NCBI GenBank assembly: GCA_903897205.1
Contig: CAIUAS010000306.1
Coordinates: 1-10,435, forward strand
Source: an uncultured Gammaproteobacteria bacterium
GTDB lineage: Bacteria; Pseudomonadota; Gammaproteobacteria; CAIUAS01
Length of the DNA: 10,435 nt
Direction: 5' to 3'
The notes below the pieces were generated by a model that worked only from the letters and a program-made list of their open reading frames with translations, searched no databases and was not told where the DNA came from. A program made the position numbers and the translations under genes. Positions 1 through 6,257 of the stretch are shown piece after piece (the first letter of the stretch is position 1; each line of letters begins with the position of its first letter).

Positions 1-95
1 CCACCTGATCCCTTTTCGAACTCAGCCGTGAAACATTCCAGCGCCGATGTTAGTGTGGCCTTAAAGCCATGCGAAAGTAGGTCATCGCCAGGCTT
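1..95 (+). rRNA. rrf: 5S ribosomal RNA, 3' part (5' end outside window)
   Basis: The sequence aligns by eye with the 3' three-quarters of bacterial 5S rRNA. It has the CGAACTCAG-GTGAAAC block, then AGCGCCGATG-TAGTGTGG, then CCATGCGA-AGTAGG, and it ends in GCCAGGC, which would close helix I with the missing 5' end. Compared with E. coli 5S (120 nt), roughly the first 26 nt lie before the window. It is presumably the last gene of an rRNA operon entering from the left. A rho-independent terminator follows within about 10 bases. The exact 3' end (93-96) is estimated. Confidence 0.95.
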
Positions 96-104
96 TTAGA
101 TAGT

Positions 105-142
105 AACCCCTGTTGGCTCTTTCGCCAACTGGGGTTTTTTTT
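105..142 (+). terminator. Intrinsic terminator of the rRNA operon
   Basis: CCCC (107-110) and GTTGGC (112-117) pair with GCCAAC (124-129) and GGGG (131-134) across one T-T mismatch and a six-base loop. A run of eight T follows (135-142), and the upstream AA can pair with the first T residues. This is a strong rho-independent terminator for the transcript ending in 5S rRNA. Read from the other strand it lacks a T tract, so it probably does not serve the convergent gene at 171-923. Confidence 0.93.
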
Positions 143-154
143 GTTGGTGAGTCT

Positions 155-170
155 ATTAAAACATTTTAAT
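155..170. repeat. AT-only-arm palindrome next to the dipeptidase stop codon
   Basis: ATTAAAA (155-161) and TTTTAAT (164-170) are perfect inverted arms with a two-base centre, directly downstream of the stop codon of the minus-strand dipeptidase gene. It may be a weak 3' stem for that transcript. With no GC pairs and such a tight centre it is not a convincing terminator, and a chance origin in AT-rich DNA is possible. Confidence 0.3.
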
Positions 171-923
171 TTACATAACTGGAAAATTAAAATACGTATT
201 TGGGTAAGGTTCATTCTTTAATGTAAAATGCCACCACTCGAGCGAATAAGGCTTAAATCCATATTTAATCATAATGGCATGTAATAAATTACGGTTCTTT
301 CGCGCATTTTTATTAATTGCTAAACTCATATAATGGGCAGTTTCATCCATGCAGTCAAAACCAGTTCCCATATCAATGCTATTGTCTTGAAAACGTTCCC
401 CATAAGGTGCAAAGCATGCCACTAACTTTTGTTGAGACTGATAAGTAGCCTGTTTGGGTCCTACTATGGGAATAATAGTTAAATCTACTGTGCTCCCACG
501 TGAATGCCCTGATTTTGCAGCAACATAGCCTAGATTAAAAAAGTCTTTTTTATTAACGCGAGGATAAAATTCAGCTTTCATTTCTTGTTGATTAACTACC
601 TGACTCCATTGAATAAAATCATTGACTGCCATTTGAGGGCGATAACAATCATAAACTTTTAAGGATAATGAATGTTTATTAAGTTCTTTTTGTGCTTGAG
701 CGAGCGTTAAAGCTGTAGATTTCGTTAAAATGCACTTTGCAGATTCATAACCTTTAATTCGGCGGCCGATAAAATTGTGAGAGCTTGCATAACGAATATT
801 TTGTTGGATGGTTGGATCAATATTGTATAGATAGACAAAATTAACAGGAAGGGTAGCTGCGTTGGCACAATTCAATGCGAGCAATAAAAAGATAAACATA
901 CGCAATAAAAAATATTTTTTCAC
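171..923 (-). CDS. Exported D-alanyl-D-alanine dipeptidase, VanX/DdpX/PcgL family (peptidase M15D)
   Basis: A zinc dipeptidase that splits D-Ala-D-Ala, a product of peptidoglycan turnover. Seen: a family signature SGHSRGST-VDLT (about 138-149) with zinc ligands H140 and D147, and a C-terminal EWWHF (229-233) giving catalytic E229 and third ligand H232. DCYRP (92-96) supplies the conserved active-site Arg (R95). Residues 1-22 form a signal peptide: basic MKK, a hydrophobic core, and an ANA site before A23. C19 does not sit in a proper lipobox, so a soluble periplasmic protein is expected. The mature part has four Cys (64, 93, 170, 191) that could form disulfides in the periplasm. The start is GTG, strongly supported by AAGGAG (complement of 929-934) five bases upstream. 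At 250 aa it is in the range of exported members such as Salmonella PcgL. Without VanH/VanA neighbours, a role in wall recycling or D-Ala salvage is likelier than vancomycin resistance. The family is certain; the role is inferred. Confidence 0.92.
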   Translation of the reverse strand: MKKYFLLRMFIFLLLALNCANAATLPVNFVYLYNIDPTIQQNIRYASSHNFIGRRIKGYESAKCILTKSTALTLAQAQKELNKHSLSLKVYDCYRPQMAVNDFIQWSQVVNQQEMKAEFYPRVNKKDFFNLGYVAAKSGHSRGSTVDLTIIPIVGPKQATYQSQQKLVACFAPYGERFQDNSIDMGTGFDCMDETAHYMSLAINKNARKNRNLLHAIMIKYGFKPYSLEWWHFTLKNEPYPNTYFNFPVM

Positions 924-928
924 TTTTT

Positions 929-934
929 CTCCTT
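929..934 (-). promoter_or_regulatory. Ribosome binding site that fixes the GTG start of the dipeptidase gene
   Basis: The complement of 929-934 reads AAGGAG, five bases before the GTG codon (complement of 921-923). A later in-frame ATG (codon 9) has no such site and would remove the charged start of the signal peptide, so GTG is preferred. Confidence 0.85.
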
Positions 935-992
935 ATAATAGCTAAGTGTTTTGTAATGCAAGACGCGATAGTTTTTTATTATTTTAATAAAT

Positions 993-1007
993 TGCAAGGT
1001 GTTTGCA
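993..1007. repeat. Short palindrome in the divergent dipeptidase/guaB intergenic region
   Basis: TGCAA (993-997) and TTGCA (1003-1007) are inverted around five bases. The site lies in the AT-rich 210-base gap between the divergent starts at 923 and 1134, which must hold both promoters. It could be an operator. It does not match the E. coli PurR box well enough to name a regulator, and five-base arms arise readily by chance. Confidence 0.25.
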
Positions 1008-1075
1008 TAACGTATTACATGATTCCTGCCGATTTTTAACTAAATGCTATCTAGAGAAAATTTCAAAGCATCTAC

Positions 1076-1104
1076 TAGACATTCTTGTTAGTTATCGTTA
1101 ACTT
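1076..1104 (+). promoter_or_regulatory. Possible guaB promoter (weak match)
   Basis: TAGACA (1076-1081) matches the sigma-70 -35 consensus at five of six positions. Seventeen bases later TAACTT (1099-1104) is a poor -10, and TTAACT one base earlier is equally poor. Placement upstream of guaB is right, leaving a leader of about 23 nt, but other weak pairs exist in this AT-rich gap. This is the best of several poor candidates. Confidence 0.22.
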
Positions 1105-1133
1105 TAGTGACCCTGATTACCATTGAGAGAGTT

Positions 1134-2600
1134 ATGCTGCGAATTGTTCAACAAGCACTTACCTTTGATGACGTCCTCTTATTGCCGGGTCATTCCGTGG
1201 TTTTGCCAAAAGATGCCAATTTGACAACGCAACTTACCAAGTCGATTAAGTTAAATCTTCCCTTATTGTCAGCTACTATGGATACTGTTACTGAGGCGCG
1301 CTTGGCAATTGCTATGGCACAAGAAGGCGGCATTGGCATTGTTCATAAAAATATGTCAATTGAAAGACAAGCCGAACAAGTCCGCAAGGTTAAAAAATTT
1401 GAGAGTGGAATTGTTAAAGATCCTATTTTTGTATCACCGGATATAACAGTAAAAGCCTTATTACAGCTTACCCAGTCTCACAATATTTCCGGTGTTCCTG
1501 TTGTTGATAAAAATAAAGTAGTTGGTATTGTAACCAGTCGCGATGTACGATTTGAAACAAATTTAGAGCAGCCTGTTGCTAAGGTAATGACGCCTAAAGA
1601 GCGTTTAGTAACGGTACGAGAAGGCGCTAGCCGAGATGAAGTGATTCGATTATTACATAAACATCGTATTGAGAAAGTATTAGTGGTAAATGATAAAGAG
1701 CAGCTATGTGGCCTTATAACAGTTAAAGACATACAAAAAGCAAAAGAAAAACCTTTGGCTAGTAAAGATGAATATGGCCGTCTACGAGTGGGCGCCGCCG
1801 TGGGAACTGGATTAGATACCGATGAACGGGTGGCTGCTTTAGTAGCGGCAGGCGTAGATGTTATTGTAATTGATACTGCCCATGGGCATTCACAAGGTGT
1901 ATTGGAACGCATACAATGGGTAAAACAGCAATACCCAGAAGTACAGCTCATTGGAGGTAATATCGCGACAGGGGCTGCTGCAAAAGCGATGAAAGAAGCT
2001 GGAGTTGACGCAGTAAAAGTAGGCATCGGCCCTGGTTCTATTTGCACTACGCGTATCATAGCGGGGATTGGAGTCCCACAAATTACAGCAATTGCTAATG
2101 TGGCTGAAGCATTACAAGGTACCTCAGTAGGTATTATTGCTGACGGCGGTATTCGCTATTCAGGTGATATCTGCAAAGCTTTAGCAGCGGGTGCGCATGC
2201 TGTAATGATTGGCGGTTTATTTGCAGGAACTGAGGAAGCGCCTGGCGAAGTGGAGCTTTATCAAGGGCGCGCCTATAAATCTTATCGTGGTATGGGTTCA
2301 TTAGGGGCTATGGCGCAAGGCTCAAGTGATCGTTATTTTCAAGATTTGAATGCTGACGCTGAAAAATTAGTGCCTGAAGGTATTGAAGGTCGTGTGCCCT
2401 ATAAAGGGAGTTTGCATACGGTAGTGCAGCAATTGATTGGTGGATTACGATCTGGTATGGGATATACAGGTTGCGCTAATTTAATGGAATTGCGTACAAA
2501 AACTGAATTTGTTCAAGTAACTTCTGCTGGGATGCGAGAAAGCCATGTGCATGATGTCAGTATTACGAAAGAACCTCCTAACTATCAAATAGAAAAATAA
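1134..2600 (+). CDS. guaB: Inosine-5'-monophosphate dehydrogenase (IMPDH)
   Basis: Oxidises IMP to XMP with NAD+, the first committed and rate-limiting step of GMP synthesis, in the cytoplasm. Translation from 1134 gives 488 aa, the length of E. coli GuaB, beginning MLRI and matching it almost throughout. Domains: a catalytic TIM barrel (about 1-90 and 205-488) interrupted by two CBS domains (about 94-144 and 153-203), which bind nucleotides in this family. The active-site loop GPGSICTTR holds the catalytic C304. The mobile flap carries SSDRYFQ, and GIIADGGIR is the phosphate-binding part. An upstream in-frame GTG at 1107 would add nine residues, but homologues start at MLRI and GAGAGA (1125-1130) sits just before the ATG, so 1134 is chosen. 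guaA follows after five bases, so the two are almost certainly one operon. Confidence 0.97.
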   Translation: MLRIVQQALTFDDVLLLPGHSVVLPKDANLTTQLTKSIKLNLPLLSATMDTVTEARLAIAMAQEGGIGIVHKNMSIERQAEQVRKVKKFESGIVKDPIFVSPDITVKALLQLTQSHNISGVPVVDKNKVVGIVTSRDVRFETNLEQPVAKVMTPKERLVTVREGASRDEVIRLLHKHRIEKVLVVNDKEQLCGLITVKDIQKAKEKPLASKDEYGRLRVGAAVGTGLDTDERVAALVAAGVDVIVIDTAHGHSQGVLERIQWVKQQYPEVQLIGGNIATGAAAKAMKEAGVDAVKVGIGPGSICTTRIIAGIGVPQITAIANVAEALQGTSVGIIADGGIRYSGDICKALAAGAHAVMIGGLFAGTEEAPGEVELYQGRAYKSYRGMGSLGAMAQGSSDRYFQDLNADAEKLVPEGIEGRVPYKGSLHTVVQQLIGGLRSGMGYTGCANLMELRTKTEFVQVTSAGMRESHVHDVSITKEPPNYQIEK

Positions 2601-2605
2601 TAATC

Positions 2606-4177
2606 ATGAAACATCCAAACAAGCGTATTCTTATTTTAGATTTTGGCTCCCAATACACTCAATTAATTACACGGCGTATTCGTGAATTTGGAGTGTATTG
2701 TGAATTACATCCCTTCGATATGTCGGAAGCTGATATAAAAGCATTTGACCCTACCGGAATTATTTTATCAGGCGGGCCAGAATCAGTATACAAACCTAAT
2801 TCACCACGTGTGCCTAAAATTGTGTTCGACTTAGGTGTGCCTGTTTTTGGAATTTGTTATGGCATGCAAGTTATGGCAGAACAGTTGGGCGGAGAAGTCG
2901 AAAAATGTGAGCACCGTGAGTTTGGGTATGCGCAAGCAAAAATATTAACAAATTCACGATTATTAGAAGGAATAGAGGATCATGTAAATGACCAAAGCGA
3001 GGCTTGTCTAGATGTTTGGATGAGTCATGGTGATCGTGTTTGCAAATTACCGCCTGGATTTGAAGTGATTTCTAGTACATCTAGCACACCGATTACGGGT
3101 ATGGCTGATGAAAAACGGCGTTTTTATGCGGTATTATTTCACCCGGAAGTTACTCATACCAAGCAAGGAGAGCGTATTTTTTATCGTTTTGTAAGGGAAA
3201 TCTGTGATTGTTCTGTAGAGTGGACGCCTAGTCAAATTTTGGCAGATACCATTAAAGAAATTCAAGAGAAAGTTGGGCAAGATCACGTTATCTTAGGATT
3301 ATCAGGTGGAGTCGATTCCACAGTTGTTGCTGCTTTATTATATAAATCAATTGGCAAACAATTGATGTGTGTATTTGTAGATCATGGTTTATTAAGAAAC
3401 GATGATGTGCATAGGATTGATAAAGTGCTTGCAGGTTATATGAAAATACCTGTTGTTAAAGTAGATGCATCTGAGCGTTTTTTGAGCGCGCTAGTTGGTA
3501 TTTCAGACCCTGAACAAAAGCGCAAAGTTATCGGTAGATTATTTGTTGAAGTATTTGAGGAAGAAGCTAAGAAATATTCAAATGCAAAATGGTTGGCGCA
3601 AGGTACCATTTATTCTGATGTAATTGAATCAGCAGCAACGCAATCTGGTAAAGCTCATGCAATCAAATCACATCATAATGTGGCTGGTTTGCCAAAAAAA
3701 ATGCAATTAAAATTATTAGAGCCCCTACGTGAATTATTTAAAGACGAAGTTCGGCAATTAGGTTTGCAATTAGGCTTGCCTTCAGAAATTGTTTATCAGC
3801 ACCCTTTTCCTGGGCCTGGTCTTGGTGTCCGAGTATTAGGTGAAATTAAGAAAGACTATTTAGAATTATTACGAAAAGCGGATTCTATTTTTTTAGAAGA
3901 ATTACAAGTACATGGTTGGTATGAAAAAGTTGAACAAGCGTTTGCTGTATTTTTGCCGGTAAAATCAGTCGGTGTTATTGGTGATGCGCGGCAATATGCT
4001 TATGTAATTGCCTTGCGCGCCATTGAGACCTCTGATTTTATGACAGCACGTTGGGCACATTTGCCTTATGAATTATTGGAGAAGGTATCCAATCGAATCA
4101 TTAACGAAGTTCATGGAATTTCTCGTGTGGTTTATGACATTTCTGGCAAACCACCTGCAACAATTGAGTGGGAATAA
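2606..4177 (+). CDS. guaA: GMP synthase, glutamine-hydrolysing
   Basis: Converts XMP to GMP using ATP and ammonia drawn from glutamine, completing the branch begun by GuaB. The protein is 523 aa (E. coli 525). Order: a class I glutamine amidotransferase domain (about 6-200) with nucleophile C84 in GICYGMQ and H179/E181 in FHPEV; an ATP pyrophosphatase domain whose P-loop-like LSGGVDST covers about 232-239; then the XMP-binding and dimerisation domain with PFPGPGLGVR near 395 and the typical end GKPPATIEWE. All catalytic motifs are intact. The start codon lies five bases after the guaB stop with no recognisable Shine-Dalgarno sequence, which suggests translation coupled to guaB. Confidence 0.97.
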   Translation: MKHPNKRILILDFGSQYTQLITRRIREFGVYCELHPFDMSEADIKAFDPTGIILSGGPESVYKPNSPRVPKIVFDLGVPVFGICYGMQVMAEQLGGEVEKCEHREFGYAQAKILTNSRLLEGIEDHVNDQSEACLDVWMSHGDRVCKLPPGFEVISSTSSTPITGMADEKRRFYAVLFHPEVTHTKQGERIFYRFVREICDCSVEWTPSQILADTIKEIQEKVGQDHVILGLSGGVDSTVVAALLYKSIGKQLMCVFVDHGLLRNDDVHRIDKVLAGYMKIPVVKVDASERFLSALVGISDPEQKRKVIGRLFVEVFEEEAKKYSNAKWLAQGTIYSDVIESAATQSGKAHAIKSHHNVAGLPKKMQLKLLEPLRELFKDEVRQLGLQLGLPSEIVYQHPFPGPGLGVRVLGEIKKDYLELLRKADSIFLEELQVHGWYEKVEQAFAVFLPVKSVGVIGDARQYAYVIALRAIETSDFMTARWAHLPYELLEKVSNRIINEVHGISRVVYDISGKPPATIEWE

Positions 4178-4220
4178 TATTTTAATTTAATCTTACTATT
4201 TATTTAGGGACGTTTGTTTT

Positions 4221-4463
4221 GTGAGCGCACTTATTTTTATTATAACGTTGCTTTTGACTTTTTGGCTGCTTTCGCTTGTTTGGAGTCAAAAAGTAGCTAA
4301 GCGAATTTTTCAAGTTATTATTTCTTTGGGAATAATTATTGCACTATGTGGTGGTGTTTATGTAGCGTACCAAGGTTATCGTTGGACTGCATTAATAAAT
4401 CAGTTGAACCAGCGAAGTTTAACTGCGACAGAGGTTGTTAATTCGCTGCCAGTTTCAAGATAA
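4221..4463 (+). CDS. Small two-helix membrane protein, unknown function
   Basis: I do not recognise a family. The 80-residue product has two probable membrane helices (about 2-21 and 30-52) separated by a short basic loop with K24, K27 and R28. A polar tail of about 28 residues follows, with a Gln/Asn-rich stretch. The loop charge suggests both ends face the periplasm and the loop faces the cytoplasm. The start is GTG, supported by AGGGA (4206-4210) ten bases upstream. The gap to guaA is 43 bases with no clear terminator, so it may be the third gene of the guaBA transcript, though nothing ties it to purine synthesis. The high content of aliphatic residues and the good ribosome binding site make it likely to be a real gene. 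Confidence 0.65.
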   Translation: MSALIFIITLLLTFWLLSLVWSQKVAKRIFQVIISLGIIIALCGGVYVAYQGYRWTALINQLNQRSLTATEVVNSLPVSR

Positions 4464-4529
4464 ATAAAATTGATTAAACCTAGGATAAATATTACGCAAT
4501 TCAATTTATGAAGGCATTCTCTACGCGCC

Positions 4530-4546
4530 ACCCCTTTTTAGGGTTT
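4530..4546 (+). terminator. Weak possible terminator after the guaBA region
   Basis: CCCT (4532-4535) can pair with AGGG (4540-4543) around a T-only loop, followed by four T (4544-4547). A four-pair stem is marginal. It is the only terminator-like structure between the small membrane gene and gcvT on this strand. Confidence 0.22.
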
Positions 4547-4561
4547 TAAGATGCAAAAAAT

Positions 4562-4584
4562 CTGCCATAGCAAAACTATGGCAG
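4562..4584. promoter_or_regulatory. Perfect 9+5+9 inverted repeat over the gcvT promoter; candidate operator
   Basis: CTGCCATAG (4562-4570) and CTATGGCAG (4576-4584) are exact inverted copies around CAAAA. The right arm contains the proposed -35 of the gcvT promoter, and the centre (4573) lies about 40 bases before the predicted transcription start. That is the usual place for a class II activator site, including LuxR-type regulators. On the minus strand the repeat is followed by A and six T, so it could also be a terminator for antisense transcripts. On the plus strand only A-rich DNA follows, so it does not look like the end of guaBA. Confidence 0.5.
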
Positions 4585-4606
4585 TAGCAAAAAAAGCCGT
4601 TATAAT
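4578..4606 (+). promoter_or_regulatory. Probable sigma-70 promoter of gcvT-gcvH-gcvPA
   Basis: A perfect -10 box TATAAT (4601-4606) stands 17 bases after ATGGCA (4578-4583), which matches the -35 consensus at four of six positions. The start would be near 4613, giving a leader of about 25 nt before the gcvT ATG. A leader this short leaves no room for a glycine riboswitch, so control would have to act at the promoter. The weak -35, embedded in the inverted repeat, fits an activator-dependent or operator-controlled promoter. Confidence 0.65.
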
Positions 4607-4637
4607 GTGTTCCTTATTAAGATAAATAGGAGTGTTT

Positions 4638-5726
4638 ATGGTCAACCGCACGCCACTTTTCGAAATGCATCAACAAGCAGGAGCAAAAATTGTTGATTTT
4701 GCTGGTTGGGATATGCCAATTCATTATGGATCGCAAATTGAAGAGCATCATAAAGTCCGACAAGATGCGGGTATGTTTGATGTATCACACATGGTGGCTA
4801 TTGATGCCAAAGGTGAACAGGCACAAACATTTTTGCGATATGTTCTTGCCAATGATGTTGCTAAATTGCAACAGCCAGGCAAAGCCCTTTATGGTTGTAT
4901 GTTAAATCAGCAGGGCGGCATAATTGATGACTTAATTACATATTATGTATCCCCGAATTATTATCGCATAGTAGTTAATGCGGGCACACGTGATAAAGAT
5001 ATTGCCTGGTTAACTAAACAAGCTCAAGACTTTAAAGTAGAACTTTCCGTGCGTACAGATTTAGCAATATTAGCCGTCCAAGGTCCTCAAGCACGAACTA
5101 AAGCTATGCAAGTTTTTGATACTAAGCAGCAAGAAGCTATTGCTGCATTAAAACCTTTTCATTTCTTAGTGTCAGAAGATTGGTTAATTGCACGCACAGG
5201 TTATACAGGAGAAGATGGTTTAGAAATGATGTTGCCAGCTACAAAAGTTGTGGACTATTGGCAAAAATTTATTGCGGCAGGAATCAGTCCTTGTGGTCTT
5301 GGTGCGCGTGATACTTTGCGTTTAGAGGCAGGCTTAAATCTTTATGGTTCTGATATGGATGAAGCAATAACGCCTTTCGAATCCAATTTAGCATGGACAG
5401 TTGCTTTGGAACCGAACGATCGAGAATTTATTGGGCGAGCTGCTTTAGAGAAGCAATTACAACAAGGGGTGCGACGTTCTTTGGTGGGGTTGGTGTTAAC
5501 TGAGCGCGGAGTTTTACGCGCCCATCAAAAAGTAGTTGCGGAAGGGATAGGTGAAGGAGAAATCACGAGCGGCACTTTTTCGCCAACTTTAGGTTGCGCT
5601 ATTGCTTTGGCCCGCGTTCCCGCTAATATGAGCGCTCATTGCCAGGTGGAGATAAGAGATAAACTATTACCTGTGCGTGTTATAAAGCCGCCGTTTGTGC
5701 GTAATGGAAAAAAAGTATTTGAATAA
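4638..5726 (+). CDS. gcvT: Aminomethyltransferase, glycine cleavage system T protein
   Basis: Takes the aminomethyl group from the lipoyl arm of GcvH, releases ammonia and passes the one-carbon unit to tetrahydrofolate, giving 5,10-methylene-THF. The 362-residue product is nearly collinear with E. coli GcvT (364). Seen: TPLFEMH at the start, DEYGSQ-type SQIEEHH and MFDVSHM (46-52), GGIIDDLI with the conserved Asp pair D97/D98 at the folate site, CGLGARDTLRLEAG in the second domain, and TSGTFSPTLG with VRNGK in the C-terminal barrel. The start is ATG 4638, five bases after AGGAG (4628-4632). An in-frame GTG at 4632 overlaps that site and is rejected. First gene of a gcvT-gcvH-gcvPA operon with a probable promoter just upstream. 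Confidence 0.96.
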   Translation: MVNRTPLFEMHQQAGAKIVDFAGWDMPIHYGSQIEEHHKVRQDAGMFDVSHMVAIDAKGEQAQTFLRYVLANDVAKLQQPGKALYGCMLNQQGGIIDDLITYYVSPNYYRIVVNAGTRDKDIAWLTKQAQDFKVELSVRTDLAILAVQGPQARTKAMQVFDTKQQEAIAALKPFHFLVSEDWLIARTGYTGEDGLEMMLPATKVVDYWQKFIAAGISPCGLGARDTLRLEAGLNLYGSDMDEAITPFESNLAWTVALEPNDREFIGRAALEKQLQQGVRRSLVGLVLTERGVLRAHQKVVAEGIGEGEITSGTFSPTLGCAIALARVPANMSAHCQVEIRDKLLPVRVIKPPFVRNGKKVFE

Positions 5727-5759
5727 GGAACAGCGGCTTTTCATATGAGGATAAGAGCA

Positions 5760-5831
5760 ATGGTGTCGGCGGTCTGGTTCTGCACTATTTTTCTTGTGCT
5801 GAATTTTTATGAGAACGGTAATAAAAATTAA
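5760..5831 (+). CDS. Possible 23-residue membrane microprotein between gcvT and gcvH
   Basis: The 132-base gap between gcvT and gcvH holds a short reading frame MVSAVWFCTIFLVLNFY followed by ENGNKN. The hydrophobic core is long enough for one membrane helix. GAGGA (5747-5751) lies eight bases before the ATG, a good ribosome binding site. An earlier in-frame ATG at 5745 would give 28 aa with the basic start MRIRAM, but it has no well-placed site. No family is recognised, and a chance frame cannot be excluded at this length. Confidence 0.3.
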   Translation: MVSAVWFCTIFLVLNFYENGNKN

Positions 5832-5858
5832 CTCAGTGTTATTTAAAGAGAGGATAAA

Positions 5859-6254
5859 ATGAGCAATATACCTAGTGAATTAAAATATACGTCTAGTCAT
5901 GAATGGGCACGTTTAGAGGAAGATGGTTCTGTAACCATTGGTATTACCGATCATGCGCAAGGTTTATTAGGGGATGTCGTTTTTATTGAATTGCCAGAAG
6001 TTGACACTGAGATTGAAGCAGGTGCTGAAGCAGGGGTTGTCGAGTCTGTAAAAGCGGCCTCAGATATTTATGTTCCTCTTAGCGGCACCATTATTGCGGT
6101 TAATGAAAATTTAATGGAAAAACCAGAAATTGTGAATTCCGATCCCTATGGCGAAGGCTGGATGTTTTGTATCCAACCGCTAGACGAGGAAGATTTAAAT
6201 GAATTGATGGATGCTGATGACTATGCTGAACAAGTTGCTAGTGAGGAACATTAA
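5859..6254 (+). CDS. gcvH: Glycine cleavage system H protein (lipoyl carrier)
   Basis: Carries the aminomethyl intermediate on a lipoylated lysine between the P, T and L proteins. At 131 aa it has the family's usual length. The lipoyl domain is clear: SSHEWAR (12-18), ITDHAQ (29-34), LGDVVFIELPEVD (37-49), and the attachment site VESVKAASD (61-69) with K65 as the lipoylated residue. GEGWMF follows near 98-103, and the C-terminus is strongly acidic (EEDLNELMDADDY), as is typical. AGAGGA (5848-5853) is the ribosome binding site. It is separated from gcvT by 132 bases, unusually wide for this operon, and from gcvPA by three bases. Confidence 0.97.
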   Translation: MSNIPSELKYTSSHEWARLEEDGSVTIGITDHAQGLLGDVVFIELPEVDTEIEAGAEAGVVESVKAASDIYVPLSGTIIAVNENLMEKPEIVNSDPYGEGWMFCIQPLDEEDLNELMDADDYAEQVASEEH

Positions 6255-6257
6255 TCT

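Noticed and set aside
171..923. Vancomycin resistance cluster
   Set aside because: No VanH, VanA or VanS/VanR neighbours, and the protein is exported. A wall-recycling dipeptidase is the simpler reading.
1107..1133. Upstream GTG start for guaB
   Set aside because: Adds nine residues not found in homologues. ATG 1134 gives exactly the E. coli length and start MLRI with a ribosome site just before it.
1478..2059. Minus-strand open frame of 193 codons inside guaB
   Set aside because: Lies wholly within the well-supported IMPDH gene, has a low-complexity Ser/Thr/Pro/Ala-rich composition and no recognisable domain: a shadow frame.
1890..2081. Minus-strand 63-codon frame inside guaB
   Set aside because: Overlaps conserved IMPDH active-site coding sequence and shows no family features.
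4464..4637. Glycine riboswitch upstream of gcvT
   Set aside because: Riboswitch control of gcv operons is common, so it was sought. The predicted leader is only about 25 nt and the conserved tandem aptamer cores are not seen.
4690..4905. Plus-strand 71-codon frame inside gcvT
   Set aside because: Out-of-frame shadow of the GcvT N-terminal region.
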